Below, one piece after another: positions 52,401-62,108 of a DNA stretch of 64,000 bases. The position numbers and the translations under genes are program-made. Position 1 is the stretch's first letter. The number at the start of each line of letters is the position of its first letter. The notes beneath the pieces are model-generated. The model saw nothing but the letters and a program-made list of their open reading frames with translations. It was not told where the DNA came from and did no database searches. Source of the stretch: an uncultured Methylococcaceae bacterium (GTDB lineage: Bacteria > Pseudomonadota > Gammaproteobacteria > Methylococcales > Methylococcaceae); contig CAIZPP010000091.1 in the NCBI GenBank assembly GCA_903934875.1, positions 1-64,000 of the forward strand, read 5' to 3'.

Positions 52401-55400
52401 GAATTGATGGTGGGCCAGCCCGCCTGCCGCTTGGAGGATGTGATCTTCCCCCAAGCCTTGGCAATCCCGGAAGGGGAAACCGCCACCTTGCAATTGGTGC
52501 TGACCCCGGAGCAAGGAGAGAGCGACGTTTTTTCTTTCCAACTCATCAGTCTGCCCAAGCCGGTGGTTAATGTCCAGCCGCCGATCCACGCACTGGGGCA
52601 AATCAAGCTTCAGGTTTCAGTTGAACGGCCTGCACACTCACTGTCGGAATTGCAGCGACTCTGTCCGCAAGAGCTGGATGCCGAACTTCCCTATGCGGTG
52701 GCTAAAGCCCAGCAAATTGAATTCGGACCCAGTTTCCGTTGGCTGGAAACTCTCTGGCGCGGGCCAGGCACTGCACTGGCCCGCTTGCGGCTGCCACCTA
52801 GCCTGGCGGGGCTGGTCGGCTATGTGTTGCATCCCTGCCTGCTTGATGCCTGTTTCCAGCCGACGACGGTCACCAACCCCGACCAGGCATCCGACGAAAC
52901 ATTCCTCCCTTTTGCCATTGAGTCCGTCCAATTATATGCTGAAGCGGACTGCCAGCCATGGTGGGCACATGTGCGGCAAACTGGCGCACATCATTGGAAT
53001 ATTCAATTGCTAAACCAGCAAGGACAGGTAGTCTGTGCACTGACCGGCTTTGCAGAGCGGGCTGTCCCGAAGGCGGTCGTCATGGCAACGGCGGCTTGGC
53101 GTGACTGGCTGTATGAAGTAATTTGGCAGCCACACCCGCGTTGGGCTTGTTCGGCTGCGGCATTGCCAGCGTTGCCACAGCTACAGACCCGGCTGACAGA
53201 ACAAGTCGATGGACTCGTCAGGCAAGAGGCCAATCTGCCCGATTACTTGGATGCATTGGGACGTCTAGCAGCGGTAAGCCTTGATTATGTGGTCTTGGCA
53301 TTCCAGCAATTAGGCATCGTGTTTACCCCCGGCCAATCTTGGGAAACTGTGCAGTTGATCAAGCAGTGTGGAGTGGTCGCATCGCAGCAACAGTTGTTTA
53401 AGCATTTACTGGTGATGCTGGCCGAGGCAGGAATTCTACAGCGGCAAGGGGCGCAATGGCTGGGTCTCAAAATGCCCAGCGTGGTTGATCCACAAGCGCA
53501 CTGGTTGGGCGCATCGGCACGGCAAGCCAGCATTGCTGCGGCGGCCCATTCCTTGTTGCAGCGTTGTGCGAGTGTTTTGACGCCAGTGTTGACCGGTGCG
53601 CAAGACCCCTTGCAACTGCTTTTCCCCGACGGGGACGATAGCACGGTGACACAGATTTACCAAGATGCCCCGGTTGCCGCAGTGTTCAACAATCTAGTGC
53701 AAAGGGTAGTGACGGAATCCATCGCAGCCTTGCCGACAGATTATGGTGTGCGCATTTTGGAGATTGGGGCAGGCACCGGCGCTACCACGGCCTATCTGTT
53801 GCCACATCTACCTACTGGCCGTTGTGAATATACCTACACCGATATAGGAGGCGTATTTCTCAACCGTGCCAAAGAAAAATTCAGCCAATTCGATTTTATC
53901 CATTACCAAACTTTGGATATCGAACACGCCCCGGACACCCAAGGATTTGCCAAGGGCTGTTATGACATCGTCATTGCCGCCAACGTGTTGCATGCCACGC
54001 GCAACTTAGCTGAAACCTTGACGCATGTGCGCAGTCTGCTCGCACCTGGGGGCTTGCTGGTGTTGTTGGAAGACACCGAGCGCCAACGCTGGGTGGACCT
54101 GACTTTTGGTTTGACCAATGGGTGGTGGCGTTTTGAGGATTATGCCCTGCGCCCGGATCATCCGATACTGGATGTGCCGCAATGGCAACGGGCATTGACC
54201 AGCAATGGCTTCCAAGCGGTGATCGCGCTGCCAGGATCATCCCCTATCAACCTAGGTAGCGCCGTTATTGTTGCCAAAGCCGATGCCGTCCTTCCCTGCT
54301 GTCAGCGTCCTTGGCTAGTGTTTGCCGACAGCGCGGGCATAGGTGCTGCTCTAGTTGCCCGTTTGCAAGCCCAAGGCGATGCGCCCATCACCGTCCTGCC
54401 CGGCCAGTCTTATGCCCAGATGGACGCAACCCGCTATCAGATCAACCCGGATTCAATCGCCGATTACCGCCGCCTGCTACAACAATTGCCGGTGCCTGTT
54501 GGCATCGTGCACCTATGGAGCGTGGATGCGGGGGCGGAGGGAAGTTCATCGGCATTGTCCGCTGCCACCCAACGGGCCTGCGGCAGCACCTTGCACTTAG
54601 TGCAGGCGATGACGGAGTTGACGGACCAGCCGTCCGCGCTATGGCTGGTGACACGCAATGCCCAAGCTGTCAGCGCCGGGGATGGGGTCGCAGGACTCGC
54701 CCAGTCCACTGTGTGGGGAATGGGCCGGGTCATTGCGGTCGAGCACCCAGAGTTGAACTGTACCCGGATTGATCTTGACGCAATGTCGCCGGATGCATCG
54801 GCAGCGGCACTGCTGGGCGAAGTCATGCATCAAGCCGCCCTGCCATCGCATCAGGAAGACCAGATCGCATTCCGCCGAAATGTCCGTTACGTGGCCAGAT
54901 TGGCGGCCTACCGTCCACCACAAGAGACATCGCGCCCCCTGTGCGCCGACCGTACCTACCTAATCACCGGCGGTTTGGGCGGGTTGGGTCTGGTGGTGGC
55001 GCAATGGTTGGTGGAGCAGGGTGCGCGGCATTTGCTCCTAGTTGGGCGCAGCTCCCCCGATGTGGCGGCGCAACAACAACTGCTAGACTTGGAAAACTTA
55101 GGGGCACAAATAACGGTGGCCCGCGCCGATGTGACGCAAGAAACCGAGATGTCGGGTCTGCTCGCCTCCATCTCCGCAACCCACCCATTGGCGGGTGTCA
55201 TCCACGCCGTCGGTGTGCTAGATGACGGCATCTTGCGGCATCAGACTTGGCCGCGTTTCGCCAAGGTGCTGGCACCTAAAGTCCAGGGTGCCTGGCATCT
55301 GCATCAGTTGACGCGTAGCATCCCTCTCGACTTTTTTGTTCTTTTTTCTTCCGGCACATCATTGTTAGGCACTGGCGGACAGGCCAACCACGCTGCTGCC

Positions 55401-56162
55401 AATGCTTTTTTGGATGCGCTCGCCTACCATCGCCATGCACTCGGCTTGCCTGCCTTAAGCATCAACTGGGGCGCTTGGTCGGAGGTTGGCGCGGCGGCCA
55501 ATCCCGATTTGCTGGATCGCATGGAACAGCAAGGCTTGGAAGCGATTCCCCCTAGCCAAGGCTTGGCGGCATTTGCGGCTTTACTGCAAACGGATGCCGC
55601 GCAAGTCGGGGTCATGCCGATGCAATGGCGGCGGTTTCTCGGCATCACCGGCGGGACACCGCCGTTCTTCCGCCAATTCCAACAGACCGCTCCGCAACAC
55701 AGCGAACAACTGCCGGTAAAACAACAGTTGCACACTGCCGACGACCCTCGGAAAATCCTGACACAACATGTGCTGGAACAAGTGGCACAAACCCTGGGTT
55801 GGAATTCGCCGCAACAGATTGGAATTGAACAGGGCTTTTTCGAGCTAGGCATGGATTCGTTGATGTCGATCGAATTGCGCAGACGGTTGCAAAAAACTCT
55901 ACAGTGCGAGTTGCCTTCCACACTGGCCTTCACTTACCCTTCGGTCAAAGCGGTGGTGGAGTATTTGGCGAGAGAGATTTTAAAGTTCGATAAACCTAGC
56001 CCGCTTGTACCTAAGACGGCGTACCCTGCGCCCCCAGACGACGGAAGGACTCAAATGAGCGAAGAACAGTTGGAACGTTGGGTAGAAGAATTAACCGGCG
56101 ATGAAGTGGACGCGCTGTTGGATGAAAAACTAAACCAAATCGAAAAATGGTTGCATACATGA
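49401..56162 (+). CDS. Type I PKS module 2: KS-AT-DH-cMT-KR-ACP
   Basis: This gene encodes 2253 residues. The start is GTG (49401) or ATG (49407); AGGGGAAAGA lies just upstream. A coiled-coil N-terminal docking segment (LQQILAALREARNKLEGYEK) precedes KS (Cys205 in LDTACSSSL, EAHGTGTALGDP, VGHLEAAAG). AT: about 560-880, Ser673 in GHSVGEY, malonyl-type SHAFHS. DH: His979 in NDHRVFGEVVAPG and Asp1149 in HPCLLDACFQ, both intact. C-methyltransferase: LEIGAGTGATT near 1451. There is no ER between cMT and KR. KR: from about 1850 ([12 protein letters not shown]), with NHAAAN at the usual Tyr position. ACP: Ser2153 in GMDSLM. The C-terminal segment EEQLERWVEELTGDEVDALL is a docking tail. Predicted outcome: alpha-methyl, alpha,beta-unsaturated unit. 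Confidence 0.94.
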   Translation: MDMNQGIPTNLQQILAALREARNKLEGYEKRFDEPIALIGMDCRFPVANSPAELWQLLHNGIDAITEIPRDRWDVDAHYHPDPDALGKMYTRQMGFVEGVDRFDAQFFGISPREAKFMDPQQRLLLEVSWSVLEHAGYSPETLRLSATGVFVGMEASNYAMLNALHGHLLIDQYALLGSLDSIAVGRIAYVLGLQGPVLQLDTACSSSLVALHLACQSLRNGETNMALAGGVHLNLTPDETIGLCRTKALSPDGRCKTFDSRADGFARGEGCGIVVLKRLSDALADGDNILAVIRGSAVNHDGPSSNLTVPNQSAQESLLRLALKNARVQPHEVQYVEAHGTGTALGDPIEVNALTSVFGGRSDPLWVGSVKTNVGHLEAAAGVAGLIKVVLALQQGEIPPHLHFHTPNPLIDWDATPVRVVTASRPWADGRRIAGLSSFGFSGTNAHIVIEAWDGGEAGEQREEPAVPDRGRHILALSAKSEAALKAVCQRYQAFFNEQPTVNLADVCHTANTGRSHFAHRVAIVAQDAGQIQSQLADFATGIVQPGMSLGHAPDHLARPKIAFLFTGQGSQYVDMGRELYQTQPVFRRALDRCDAILRPLLGESLLALLYPAPPHLNSNVVGLTPHPQGEGTLLQLDQTAYAQPALFALEYALAELWKSWGVEADVVLGHSVGEYVAACVSGVFSLEDGLKLIAARSRLMQALPQDGGMLAVLADEAQVLAAIAPYPGSVSLAAVNAPQSVVVSGQRTDVDTVAAKFTHMGIKTQLLAVSHAFHSPLMEPMLAEFGRIADGITYAQPQIDLVSNLTGKLATNELANPYYWVRHVRQPVRFADSVAMLRELGIDVFIELGPKPTLLGLARQCLDPDGVIENGPICLPSLRQNQNDWQTVLTSLGALYAQGVKLDWRGFDQGHARRKLVLPTYPFQRERYWLDPPPTAPAQANAALRPLVHRMTRSPLIKEIIFETDFSTQTLPFLNDHRVFGEVVAPGASYLALVLSAVELMVGQPACRLEDVIFPQALAIPEGETATLQLVLTPEQGESDVFSFQLISLPKPVVNVQPPIHALGQIKLQVSVERPAHSLSELQRLCPQELDAELPYAVAKAQQIEFGPSFRWLETLWRGPGTALARLRLPPSLAGLVGYVLHPCLLDACFQPTTVTNPDQASDETFLPFAIESVQLYAEADCQPWWAHVRQTGAHHWNIQLLNQQGQVVCALTGFAERAVPKAVVMATAAWRDWLYEVIWQPHPRWACSAAALPALPQLQTRLTEQVDGLVRQEANLPDYLDALGRLAAVSLDYVVLAFQQLGIVFTPGQSWETVQLIKQCGVVASQQQLFKHLLVMLAEAGILQRQGAQWLGLKMPSVVDPQAHWLGASARQASIAAAAHSLLQRCASVLTPVLTGAQDPLQLLFPDGDDSTVTQIYQDAPVAAVFNNLVQRVVTESIAALPTDYGVRILEIGAGTGATTAYLLPHLPTGRCEYTYTDIGGVFLNRAKEKFSQFDFIHYQTLDIEHAPDTQGFAKGCYDIVIAANVLHATRNLAETLTHVRSLLAPGGLLVLLEDTERQRWVDLTFGLTNGWWRFEDYALRPDHPILDVPQWQRALTSNGFQAVIALPGSSPINLGSAVIVAKADAVLPCCQRPWLVFADSAGIGAALVARLQAQGDAPITVLPGQSYAQMDATRYQINPDSIADYRRLLQQLPVPVGIVHLWSVDAGAEGSSSALSAATQRACGSTLHLVQAMTELTDQPSALWLVTRNAQAVSAGDGVAGLAQSTVWGMGRVIAVEHPELNCTRIDLDAMSPDASAAALLGEVMHQAALPSHQEDQIAFRRNVRYVARLAAYRPPQETSRPLCADRTYLITGGLGGLGLVVAQWLVEQGARHLLLVGRSSPDVAAQQQLLDLENLGAQITVARADVTQETEMSGLLASISATHPLAGVIHAVGVLDDGILRHQTWPRFAKVLAPKVQGAWHLHQLTRSIPLDFFVLFSSGTSLLGTGGQANHAAANAFLDALAYHRHALGLPALSINWGAWSEVGAAANPDLLDRMEQQGLEAIPPSQGLAAFAALLQTDAAQVGVMPMQWRRFLGITGGTPPFFRQFQQTAPQHSEQLPVKQQLHTADDPRKILTQHVLEQVAQTLGWNSPQQIGIEQGFFELGMDSLMSIELRRRLQKTLQCELPSTLAFTYPSVKAVVEYLAREILKFDKPSPLVPKTAYPAPPDDGRTQMSEEQLERWVEELTGDEVDALLDEKLNQIEKWLHT
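51237..51312 (+). repeat. In-frame palindromic repeat inside the AT of module 2
   Basis: CCCCTCACCCGCAGGGGGAG, a palindromic motif common in proteobacterial intergenic repeats, is translated here as part of an extra 25-residue loop (from PAPPHLNSNVV to GEGTLL). The loop sits between ALLYP and LDQTAYAQP of the AT. The frame stays open, so the protein tolerates it. Confidence 0.6.
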
Positions 56163-56164
56163 TT

Positions 56165-56275
56165 TATGGCGTTTTCATGTTGGAGTGTCAAGGCTTGCCT
56201 TGACAGGCAAAGCGAGCTTTGCCACTCCATATGTAACATCAGTCAAGTAACCATATGATGTTGAAAACGATGTCC
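56165..56275 (+). repeat. Diverged subtype B repeat with internal hairpin, between modules 2 and 3
   Basis: The left end TATGGCGTTTTCATG and right end TATGATGTTGAAAACGATGT match the family with mismatches. The centre is a hairpin bounded by TGGAGTG / CACTCCA, followed by GTAACATCAG as in the MITE at 28798. It starts 2 bp after the module 2 stop and occupies most of the 147-bp gap inside the operon. Confidence 0.7.
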
Positions 56276-56309
56276 ATGTAATTTGCAGAAACTTAATAAG
56301 GGTGACTGA

Positions 56310-59300
56310 GTGGAAATAACGCCAGAACAAACGGCTGATGCCGCTAAATTGCGCCGTGCTTTATTAGCACTAGAAAAGATGCAGGCCAAGCTCAGTGAAA
56401 TAGAACGGGCCAGCCGCGAACCGATTGCCATCATCGGCCTAGGTTGCCGCTTTGCCGATGCCACCACTCCCGAAGCTTTTTGGCGGATACTGCGTGACGG
56501 GGTGGACGCAATCACGGAAATCCCCAAGGAACGCTGGGATATCGATGCCTATTACGACCCCGACCCCGACGCACCCGGCAAGATGTATGTGCGCCACGGC
56601 AGTTTCATCAAGGACATCGACCAATTCGACCCGCTGTTTTTTGGCATATCACCACGCGAAGCCGATTTGATGGACCCCCAGCAGCGTTTGTTGCTGGAAG
56701 TTGCCTGGGAAGCGATTGAACGCGCCGGCATTGCGCCGCATAGCTTGCGGGGCAGCGCCACCGGTGTGTATGTTGGCATGATGAGCCAGGATTATGCCGA
56801 ACTGTCCAACCAAGCGGGCATCATCGAACCGCATTCGGGTCCGGGCAACGGTTACGGCATGGCAGCCGGGCGAATTTCGCATGTGCTGGGCTTGCAGGGG
56901 CCAAACCTGTCCTTGGATACCCAGTGTTCTTCGTCTTTGGTGGCCGTGCATCTGGCCGTGGCCAGCCTGCGCAACCACGAGTGCAACCTAGCCCTGGCCG
57001 GCGGTGTGAACCTGATCCTTGCGCCGACCAATACCATGAAATATTGCCGTACCCGCGCCTACGCCCCGGATGGTCGTTGCAAGACCTTTGCTGCGCGGGC
57101 CGATGGCATGATCAGCAGCGAAGGCTGCGGCCTCGTGCTGCTCAAGCGCCTTAGCGATGCCATTGCCGTCGGCGATCCGATTTTGGCCGTGATCCGGGGG
57201 TCTGCCACCAACCACGACGGTGCCAGCAGTGGCTACACCGTACCCAGCCAATTGGCGCAAGAAGCCTTGTTGCGGCTAGCCTTGGCTAACGCACAATTAA
57301 CGCCCGACCAAATCGACTACATCGAAGCGCACGGCACCGGCACCACGTTGGGTGATCCGATAGAATTGAATGCACTGAGCAGTGTCTTTGGTCAACGACT
57401 ACGGCCTTTACTGCTCGGCTCGGCCAAGACCAACCTCGGCCACACCGATTCCGCCGCCGGCATCGCCGGATTGATCAAAACCGTGCTGGCTTTGCGGCAT
57501 CGTGCAATCCCGCCGCATCTGCATTTTGAGCAACCCACTTCGCACATCCCTTGGCATCGCCTGCCTTTTCAAGTGCCTACCCGGTTGACACCTTGGCCGA
57601 ATGCGGTCAGTGGTCACAAGCGCTTGGCCGGGATCAGCTCTTTCGGCATGAGCGGCACGAACGCGCATGTGATTGTGGAGGAGTGGAACCCTGCTGAACC
57701 TCAGATTGCGCAAGGCCGGCAAGGCGAACCGCAGTTGCTGACCTTAAGCGCCAAAAGCCCGGTAGCCCTTGCAGCCCTAGCCGGACGCTATAGCCTCTGG
57801 CTGCCGGACCAGCCCGAAACCGCTTTGGCCGATATTTGTTTCACCAGCCAAATCGGACGCACCCACTACACACACCGGCTGGCTGCCGTCGGCAAGTCTA
57901 CTGCCGAATTGGCCGGGAAACTCGCTGCCTTTGTCCAAGGTTCGTCAGACACCGTTACCATAGGGGTGGCGACACCTAATACAAATAACGCTAATTCAAC
58001 ACGATTGAGTCCCAACGGTTCAGACCGGGAGTTGCAACTGACCGAACTCGGCGAACAATATGTGCGTGGGGTGGAGATCGATTGGGCGGATATCCACCGG
58101 GATAATGAACCGGCGGCGCGGCGGCGCAGGGCAGACTTGCCGACTTATCCTTTCCAACGCCAGCGATATTGGCTACCGGATGCCGAAATACGCCCCATAC
58201 GTATTGATACCGGCGAAAAACCTTTGCATCCGTTGCTCCAGAAAACGATGCTGTCGCCTTTGCGGCAAGAGATCATATTTGAAACCTGTCTGGACACAGC
58301 CGCTTTCCCTTTCTTGGCGGATTACCTCGTGTTCGGTGAAATTGTGATATCGGGCGCGATATCTCTTTCCATGGTCTTGAGCGCGGCGGAAGCCATCACA
58401 GACGAATATGCTTCGCTGTTAACGGATGTGGCATTTGTCAAACCCATCGTTTTGCCTGCCGATCAAGCAATCAATTTGCAATTGATACTGACACTAGCCA
58501 ACAAACAAGCCAGCCGGTCCGCTGTCGATTCGCTTATCCCATTTCAAATCATCAGCTTTTCATCCACGATGCCGTTGACGATGAATAATGTGGCGACACA
58601 TGTCAGCGGGAACATTTTATCCGTGGCATCTTCACAACTTGCCCCTTGGATTGACCCATTGGCATTCAAGATGCGGTGCCATCAACAAGTGACGGCGGCG
58701 GAATTTTATGCGAACCTAAAACAGTGCTTCCACACTTCGCTTGGACCAAGCTGGCAGTGGATCCAAGCAATCTGGCAAACAGGTGGAGAAGCACTAGGGC
58801 AGATACATGCGCCGTCTGACATCAATGACCCGCAGGGATATTCGCTACATCCGTGTTTGCTGGGCGCATTGTTGTACCTTGCCGGTGCCACGACGAATGA
58901 TCCAACGGATGAAGAAAGTTCGCAGCCCGTTGCCATTGAAAAGGTTTGTCTCTATCGCCACCCGAAGACTGAAACCTTGTGGGCCTATGTGCGGCGAACG
59001 GGGGAGCAACAATGGGAAATGCAATTGCTTGACCAAGCAGGACAGGTGATTGCCGAAGTGATGGGTTTAGAGGCTGTCAAGATGACGCACTCCCAATTGC
59101 TGGACCGCGCAACATGGGAAAATTGGCTCTATGGGTTGACTTGGCCAGAGCAAGCATTCAGCCTGCACGGCTACCTGCCTACGCCGCATGAAGTGTGTGT
59201 ACAGCTTCCTCCCCAGCTAAGGGTCGGGCTTGATCAAGAGCGGCTGGCTACCTACTACAATGCCATTGCTGGCCTAGAAGCCGTGAGTGCGGACTTTGCA

Positions 59301-62108
59301 ACCCATGCTCTGCAGCAGTTGGGTTTCACTTTCCAGCCAAAGGCGCATTGGCAGAGTCACCGGATTGCCCAATCCTTGCGGGTTGTCCAACATTATGAAC
59401 AATTGCTCATACGATTACTGGCGATTTTGGCCGAGGAAGGCATTCTTCGGCAACTTCCCGACGGCGACTGGGAGGTAATCCGCACCCCGTCAGTCGACCA
59501 ACTGCCGACGCTGATGGACTCGCTCTCTAACGCCAATCCACTGGTGGCGGTCGAGTCGGCACTGCTCAAGCGTTGTGCGGGGATGCTGGCGGCGGTGTTG
59601 CAGGGTAGCCATGATCCGTTGCAACTGTTATTCCCCAATGGCGACACCCACCTTGCCACCCAACTCTATCAATATTCAACCCAAGCGAAGGCAACCAGCG
59701 CGATAGTGGTCCAGGCGGTACGGCAATTGCTGTCGCAACGGGCATCTGGACAAAGCTTGCGGATACTGGAAATCGGCGGCGGCACTGGCGGTACCACGGC
59801 GCATGTATTACCGGTTTTGTCGGCGGGGCAGGCCGAATATGTCTTCACTGATATATCACCGTTGTTTGTAGCCCAAGCCGAAGAGAAATTTGATACCTAC
59901 CCGTTTGTGCGCTATGCACGCTTGGATATTGAGCAAGACCCCGCTGCACAAGGTTTCCAGCCTGGTCAATATGATGTGGTGGTGGCCGCCAATGTGCTGC
60001 ATGCCACCTTGGATTTGCGCTGTTCGCTCCAACATGTCCGGCAGTTGCTAGCACCGGGGGGAATGTTGATCCTAGTCGAAGAGACGCAACGGCAACGCTG
60101 GGTGGATCTGACTTTCGGCCTGACCGACGGCTGGTGGCGTTTCCAAGATTTTGACCTGCGCCCCGATTATCCGCTGCTCGGCGTTGAGGCATGGCAAAGC
60201 TTATTGGATAGCGTCGGCTTCAAGGAGGCATGTTCCCTGACGGCAGCAGCCGGCTTGACTTGCTCCGAGCAGGTGTTGCTGGCACAAGCCCAATCTGCTG
60301 CTAAGTTGCAAGGCCGCTGGCTGATCTTTGCCGATGCGGACGGTGTGGGTGCAGCGTTGGCGGTGCACCTCGCCGGGCAGGGCGGCGAGCCGATATTGGT
60401 TCAGCCAGGGGAAGGTTATCGCCAGATTGATGCCCGCCGTTTCCAAATCAATCCCGGCAATCCCACCGACTATCCCCGTTTGCTGGAGGATGCACCCGAC
60501 TTGGTGGGTGTGCTGCATCTATGGAGTCTGGACACTGCCGCCGAACTAAGCATCGAGTCCATTCATGACGCGGCGCGGCGCGGCTGCCATACGGTACTCT
60601 CTTTAGTGCAAGCTTTGGTCGAGCGCGGTTTGTCGCCGCGCTTATGGCTCGTCACCCGGGATGTTGTCGATGCCGTGTACGCTGATTCGGATTTATCCGG
60701 CGTGGCCCAGGCACCGCTGTGGGGCATGGGCAAGACCATCGGGCTGGAACACCCCGAATTGCGCATGGCCTTAGTCGATCTCGATGCAAAAACACCCGCT
60801 GTGGATGCCTTGCTGGCTGAACTTGGCAATAACGGCGATGAAGACCAAATTGCTTGGCGGGCTGGTGTGCGCCATGTCGCCCGTTTGGCACCCCGCAAGC
60901 CACGGCAGACCACCGCCGCATCCAGTCAATCTATTACAATTCAAGGCGAAGCTACTTATTTAATCAGCGGCGGCTTGGGCGGCTTGGGCCTGCTCGTTGC
61001 AGGCTTCCTGATTGATCAGGGCGCACACCATCTTGTTCTACTGGGGCGCAGTGCCGCCAGTGCAAGCGCTTTGACACAAATACAGGCATGGGAGGCCAAG
61101 GGGGTGACGGTGCAAACCGTTCAGGCCGATGTCGCCGATGCTGATCAAATTGCCCGGTTGACGGCGCAGATTGACACGGCTTATCCGCTGCGCGGAGTGA
61201 TCCACGCGGCCGGCGCATTGGATGACGGCATCTTGCTGCAACAAACGCCAGCACGTTTCGACCACGTGATGGCGGCCAAGGTGGACGGTGCTTGGAATTT
61301 GCACCAATCGACCCTAGGCCATGACTTGGACTTTTTTGTCCTGTTCTCGTCCAACGCCTCATTGTTGGGCAGCGCGGGCCAGGCCAACCACGCCGCCGCC
61401 AATCAGTTTCTGGATGCCTTCGCCGCCTACCGGCAGCGGCTAGGTCTGCCAGCGCTATCAATCAACTGGGGCGTTTGGTCCGAGGTCGGTGCGGCTGCGA
61501 CACGTCTGGATCAAATCAGCCTGGTGGGGGAGCAGTCAATATCACCGACGACGGGCATCCAGATATTCGCCGAGTTGCTACACGAATCCGCTGCGCAAAT
61601 AGCCGTGCTGCCAGTTGACAACTGGACGCTGTTTCAACAAAACCTCCCGCCGGATCGCCAGCTACCCCTGTTGCGCGAGCTAACCAGACTCAGCGCAGAG
61701 CGTCCCACAAGCACAGCAAAGCCGGAAACCAAGCAGGAATCCACCAATTTGCAAGACCTGCCCACGCGTTTGGCAGCAGCGGATGCCACGGCGCGCCAGA
61801 TGATGCTTGAAGGTTATCTGCGCGACTGTTTGCGCCGGGTGCTCAACCTCAATAGCAAGATCGAGCTGTCGCCCGATCAATCATGGACCGAACTGGGCAT
61901 GGATTCATTGCTAGGCATCGAACTCAGCAACCGGATTAAGCGCGAAACAGGGGTGAAAGTGGCTATCTCGCAATTATTGGATCAGCCTACAATTCAACGG
62001 GTTGCCCAACTGATGCTTGAATACTTTACACTACAGCAAATCCACCTGAACAAAACGGCATCCCCGGCAACCCATGATGAAGATGAAATGGAGGAAATGA
62101 TTCTATGA
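56310..62108 (+). CDS. Type I PKS module 3: KS-(no AT)-inactive DH-cMT-KR-ACP
   Basis: This gene encodes 1932 residues from a GTG with AAGGGTG upstream. The N-terminal coiled coil ([20 protein letters not shown]) is a docking helix. KS: Cys206 in [21 protein letters not shown] and [10 protein letters not shown] intact. The KS-AT linker leads after about 20 residues into the post-AT linker ([12 protein letters not shown]); the AT of about 310 residues is absent. DH: HxxxGxxxxP reads [10 protein letters not shown] (His to Tyr at 672, Pro to Ser) and the catalytic Asp is Gly852 in HPCLLGALL, so it is inactive. C-methyltransferase: [11 protein letters not shown] near 1151. KR: from about 1548 ([18 protein letters not shown]). 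ACP: Ser1866 in GMDSLL. The ACP must be loaded in trans. Predicted unit: alpha-methyl beta-hydroxy. The stop overlaps the NRPS start. Confidence 0.93.
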   Translation: MEITPEQTADAAKLRRALLALEKMQAKLSEIERASREPIAIIGLGCRFADATTPEAFWRILRDGVDAITEIPKERWDIDAYYDPDPDAPGKMYVRHGSFIKDIDQFDPLFFGISPREADLMDPQQRLLLEVAWEAIERAGIAPHSLRGSATGVYVGMMSQDYAELSNQAGIIEPHSGPGNGYGMAAGRISHVLGLQGPNLSLDTQCSSSLVAVHLAVASLRNHECNLALAGGVNLILAPTNTMKYCRTRAYAPDGRCKTFAARADGMISSEGCGLVLLKRLSDAIAVGDPILAVIRGSATNHDGASSGYTVPSQLAQEALLRLALANAQLTPDQIDYIEAHGTGTTLGDPIELNALSSVFGQRLRPLLLGSAKTNLGHTDSAAGIAGLIKTVLALRHRAIPPHLHFEQPTSHIPWHRLPFQVPTRLTPWPNAVSGHKRLAGISSFGMSGTNAHVIVEEWNPAEPQIAQGRQGEPQLLTLSAKSPVALAALAGRYSLWLPDQPETALADICFTSQIGRTHYTHRLAAVGKSTAELAGKLAAFVQGSSDTVTIGVATPNTNNANSTRLSPNGSDRELQLTELGEQYVRGVEIDWADIHRDNEPAARRRRADLPTYPFQRQRYWLPDAEIRPIRIDTGEKPLHPLLQKTMLSPLRQEIIFETCLDTAAFPFLADYLVFGEIVISGAISLSMVLSAAEAITDEYASLLTDVAFVKPIVLPADQAINLQLILTLANKQASRSAVDSLIPFQIISFSSTMPLTMNNVATHVSGNILSVASSQLAPWIDPLAFKMRCHQQVTAAEFYANLKQCFHTSLGPSWQWIQAIWQTGGEALGQIHAPSDINDPQGYSLHPCLLGALLYLAGATTNDPTDEESSQPVAIEKVCLYRHPKTETLWAYVRRTGEQQWEMQLLDQAGQVIAEVMGLEAVKMTHSQLLDRATWENWLYGLTWPEQAFSLHGYLPTPHEVCVQLPPQLRVGLDQERLATYYNAIAGLEAVSADFATHALQQLGFTFQPKAHWQSHRIAQSLRVVQHYEQLLIRLLAILAEEGILRQLPDGDWEVIRTPSVDQLPTLMDSLSNANPLVAVESALLKRCAGMLAAVLQGSHDPLQLLFPNGDTHLATQLYQYSTQAKATSAIVVQAVRQLLSQRASGQSLRILEIGGGTGGTTAHVLPVLSAGQAEYVFTDISPLFVAQAEEKFDTYPFVRYARLDIEQDPAAQGFQPGQYDVVVAANVLHATLDLRCSLQHVRQLLAPGGMLILVEETQRQRWVDLTFGLTDGWWRFQDFDLRPDYPLLGVEAWQSLLDSVGFKEACSLTAAAGLTCSEQVLLAQAQSAAKLQGRWLIFADADGVGAALAVHLAGQGGEPILVQPGEGYRQIDARRFQINPGNPTDYPRLLEDAPDLVGVLHLWSLDTAAELSIESIHDAARRGCHTVLSLVQALVERGLSPRLWLVTRDVVDAVYADSDLSGVAQAPLWGMGKTIGLEHPELRMALVDLDAKTPAVDALLAELGNNGDEDQIAWRAGVRHVARLAPRKPRQTTAASSQSITIQGEATYLISGGLGGLGLLVAGFLIDQGAHHLVLLGRSAASASALTQIQAWEAKGVTVQTVQADVADADQIARLTAQIDTAYPLRGVIHAAGALDDGILLQQTPARFDHVMAAKVDGAWNLHQSTLGHDLDFFVLFSSNASLLGSAGQANHAAANQFLDAFAAYRQRLGLPALSINWGVWSEVGAAATRLDQISLVGEQSISPTTGIQIFAELLHESAAQIAVLPVDNWTLFQQNLPPDRQLPLLRELTRLSAERPTSTAKPETKQESTNLQDLPTRLAAADATARQMMLEGYLRDCLRRVLNLNSKIELSPDQSWTELGMDSLLGIELSNRIKRETGVKVAISQLLDQPTIQRVAQLMLEYFTLQQIHLNKTASPATHDEDEMEEMIL

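Noticed and set aside
38926-62108. Assignment of the cluster to anatoxin-type biosynthesis
   Set aside because: Proline-type A domain, TEII and PKS modules are shared, but no prolyl oxidase is present, all modules have cMT domains and a Cy-type NRPS follows.
56310-62108. Classification of module 3 as a trans-AT PKS module
   Set aside because: The module keeps cis-AT linkers on both sides of the gap and resembles modules 1 and 2. Secondary loss of the AT is the simpler reading.
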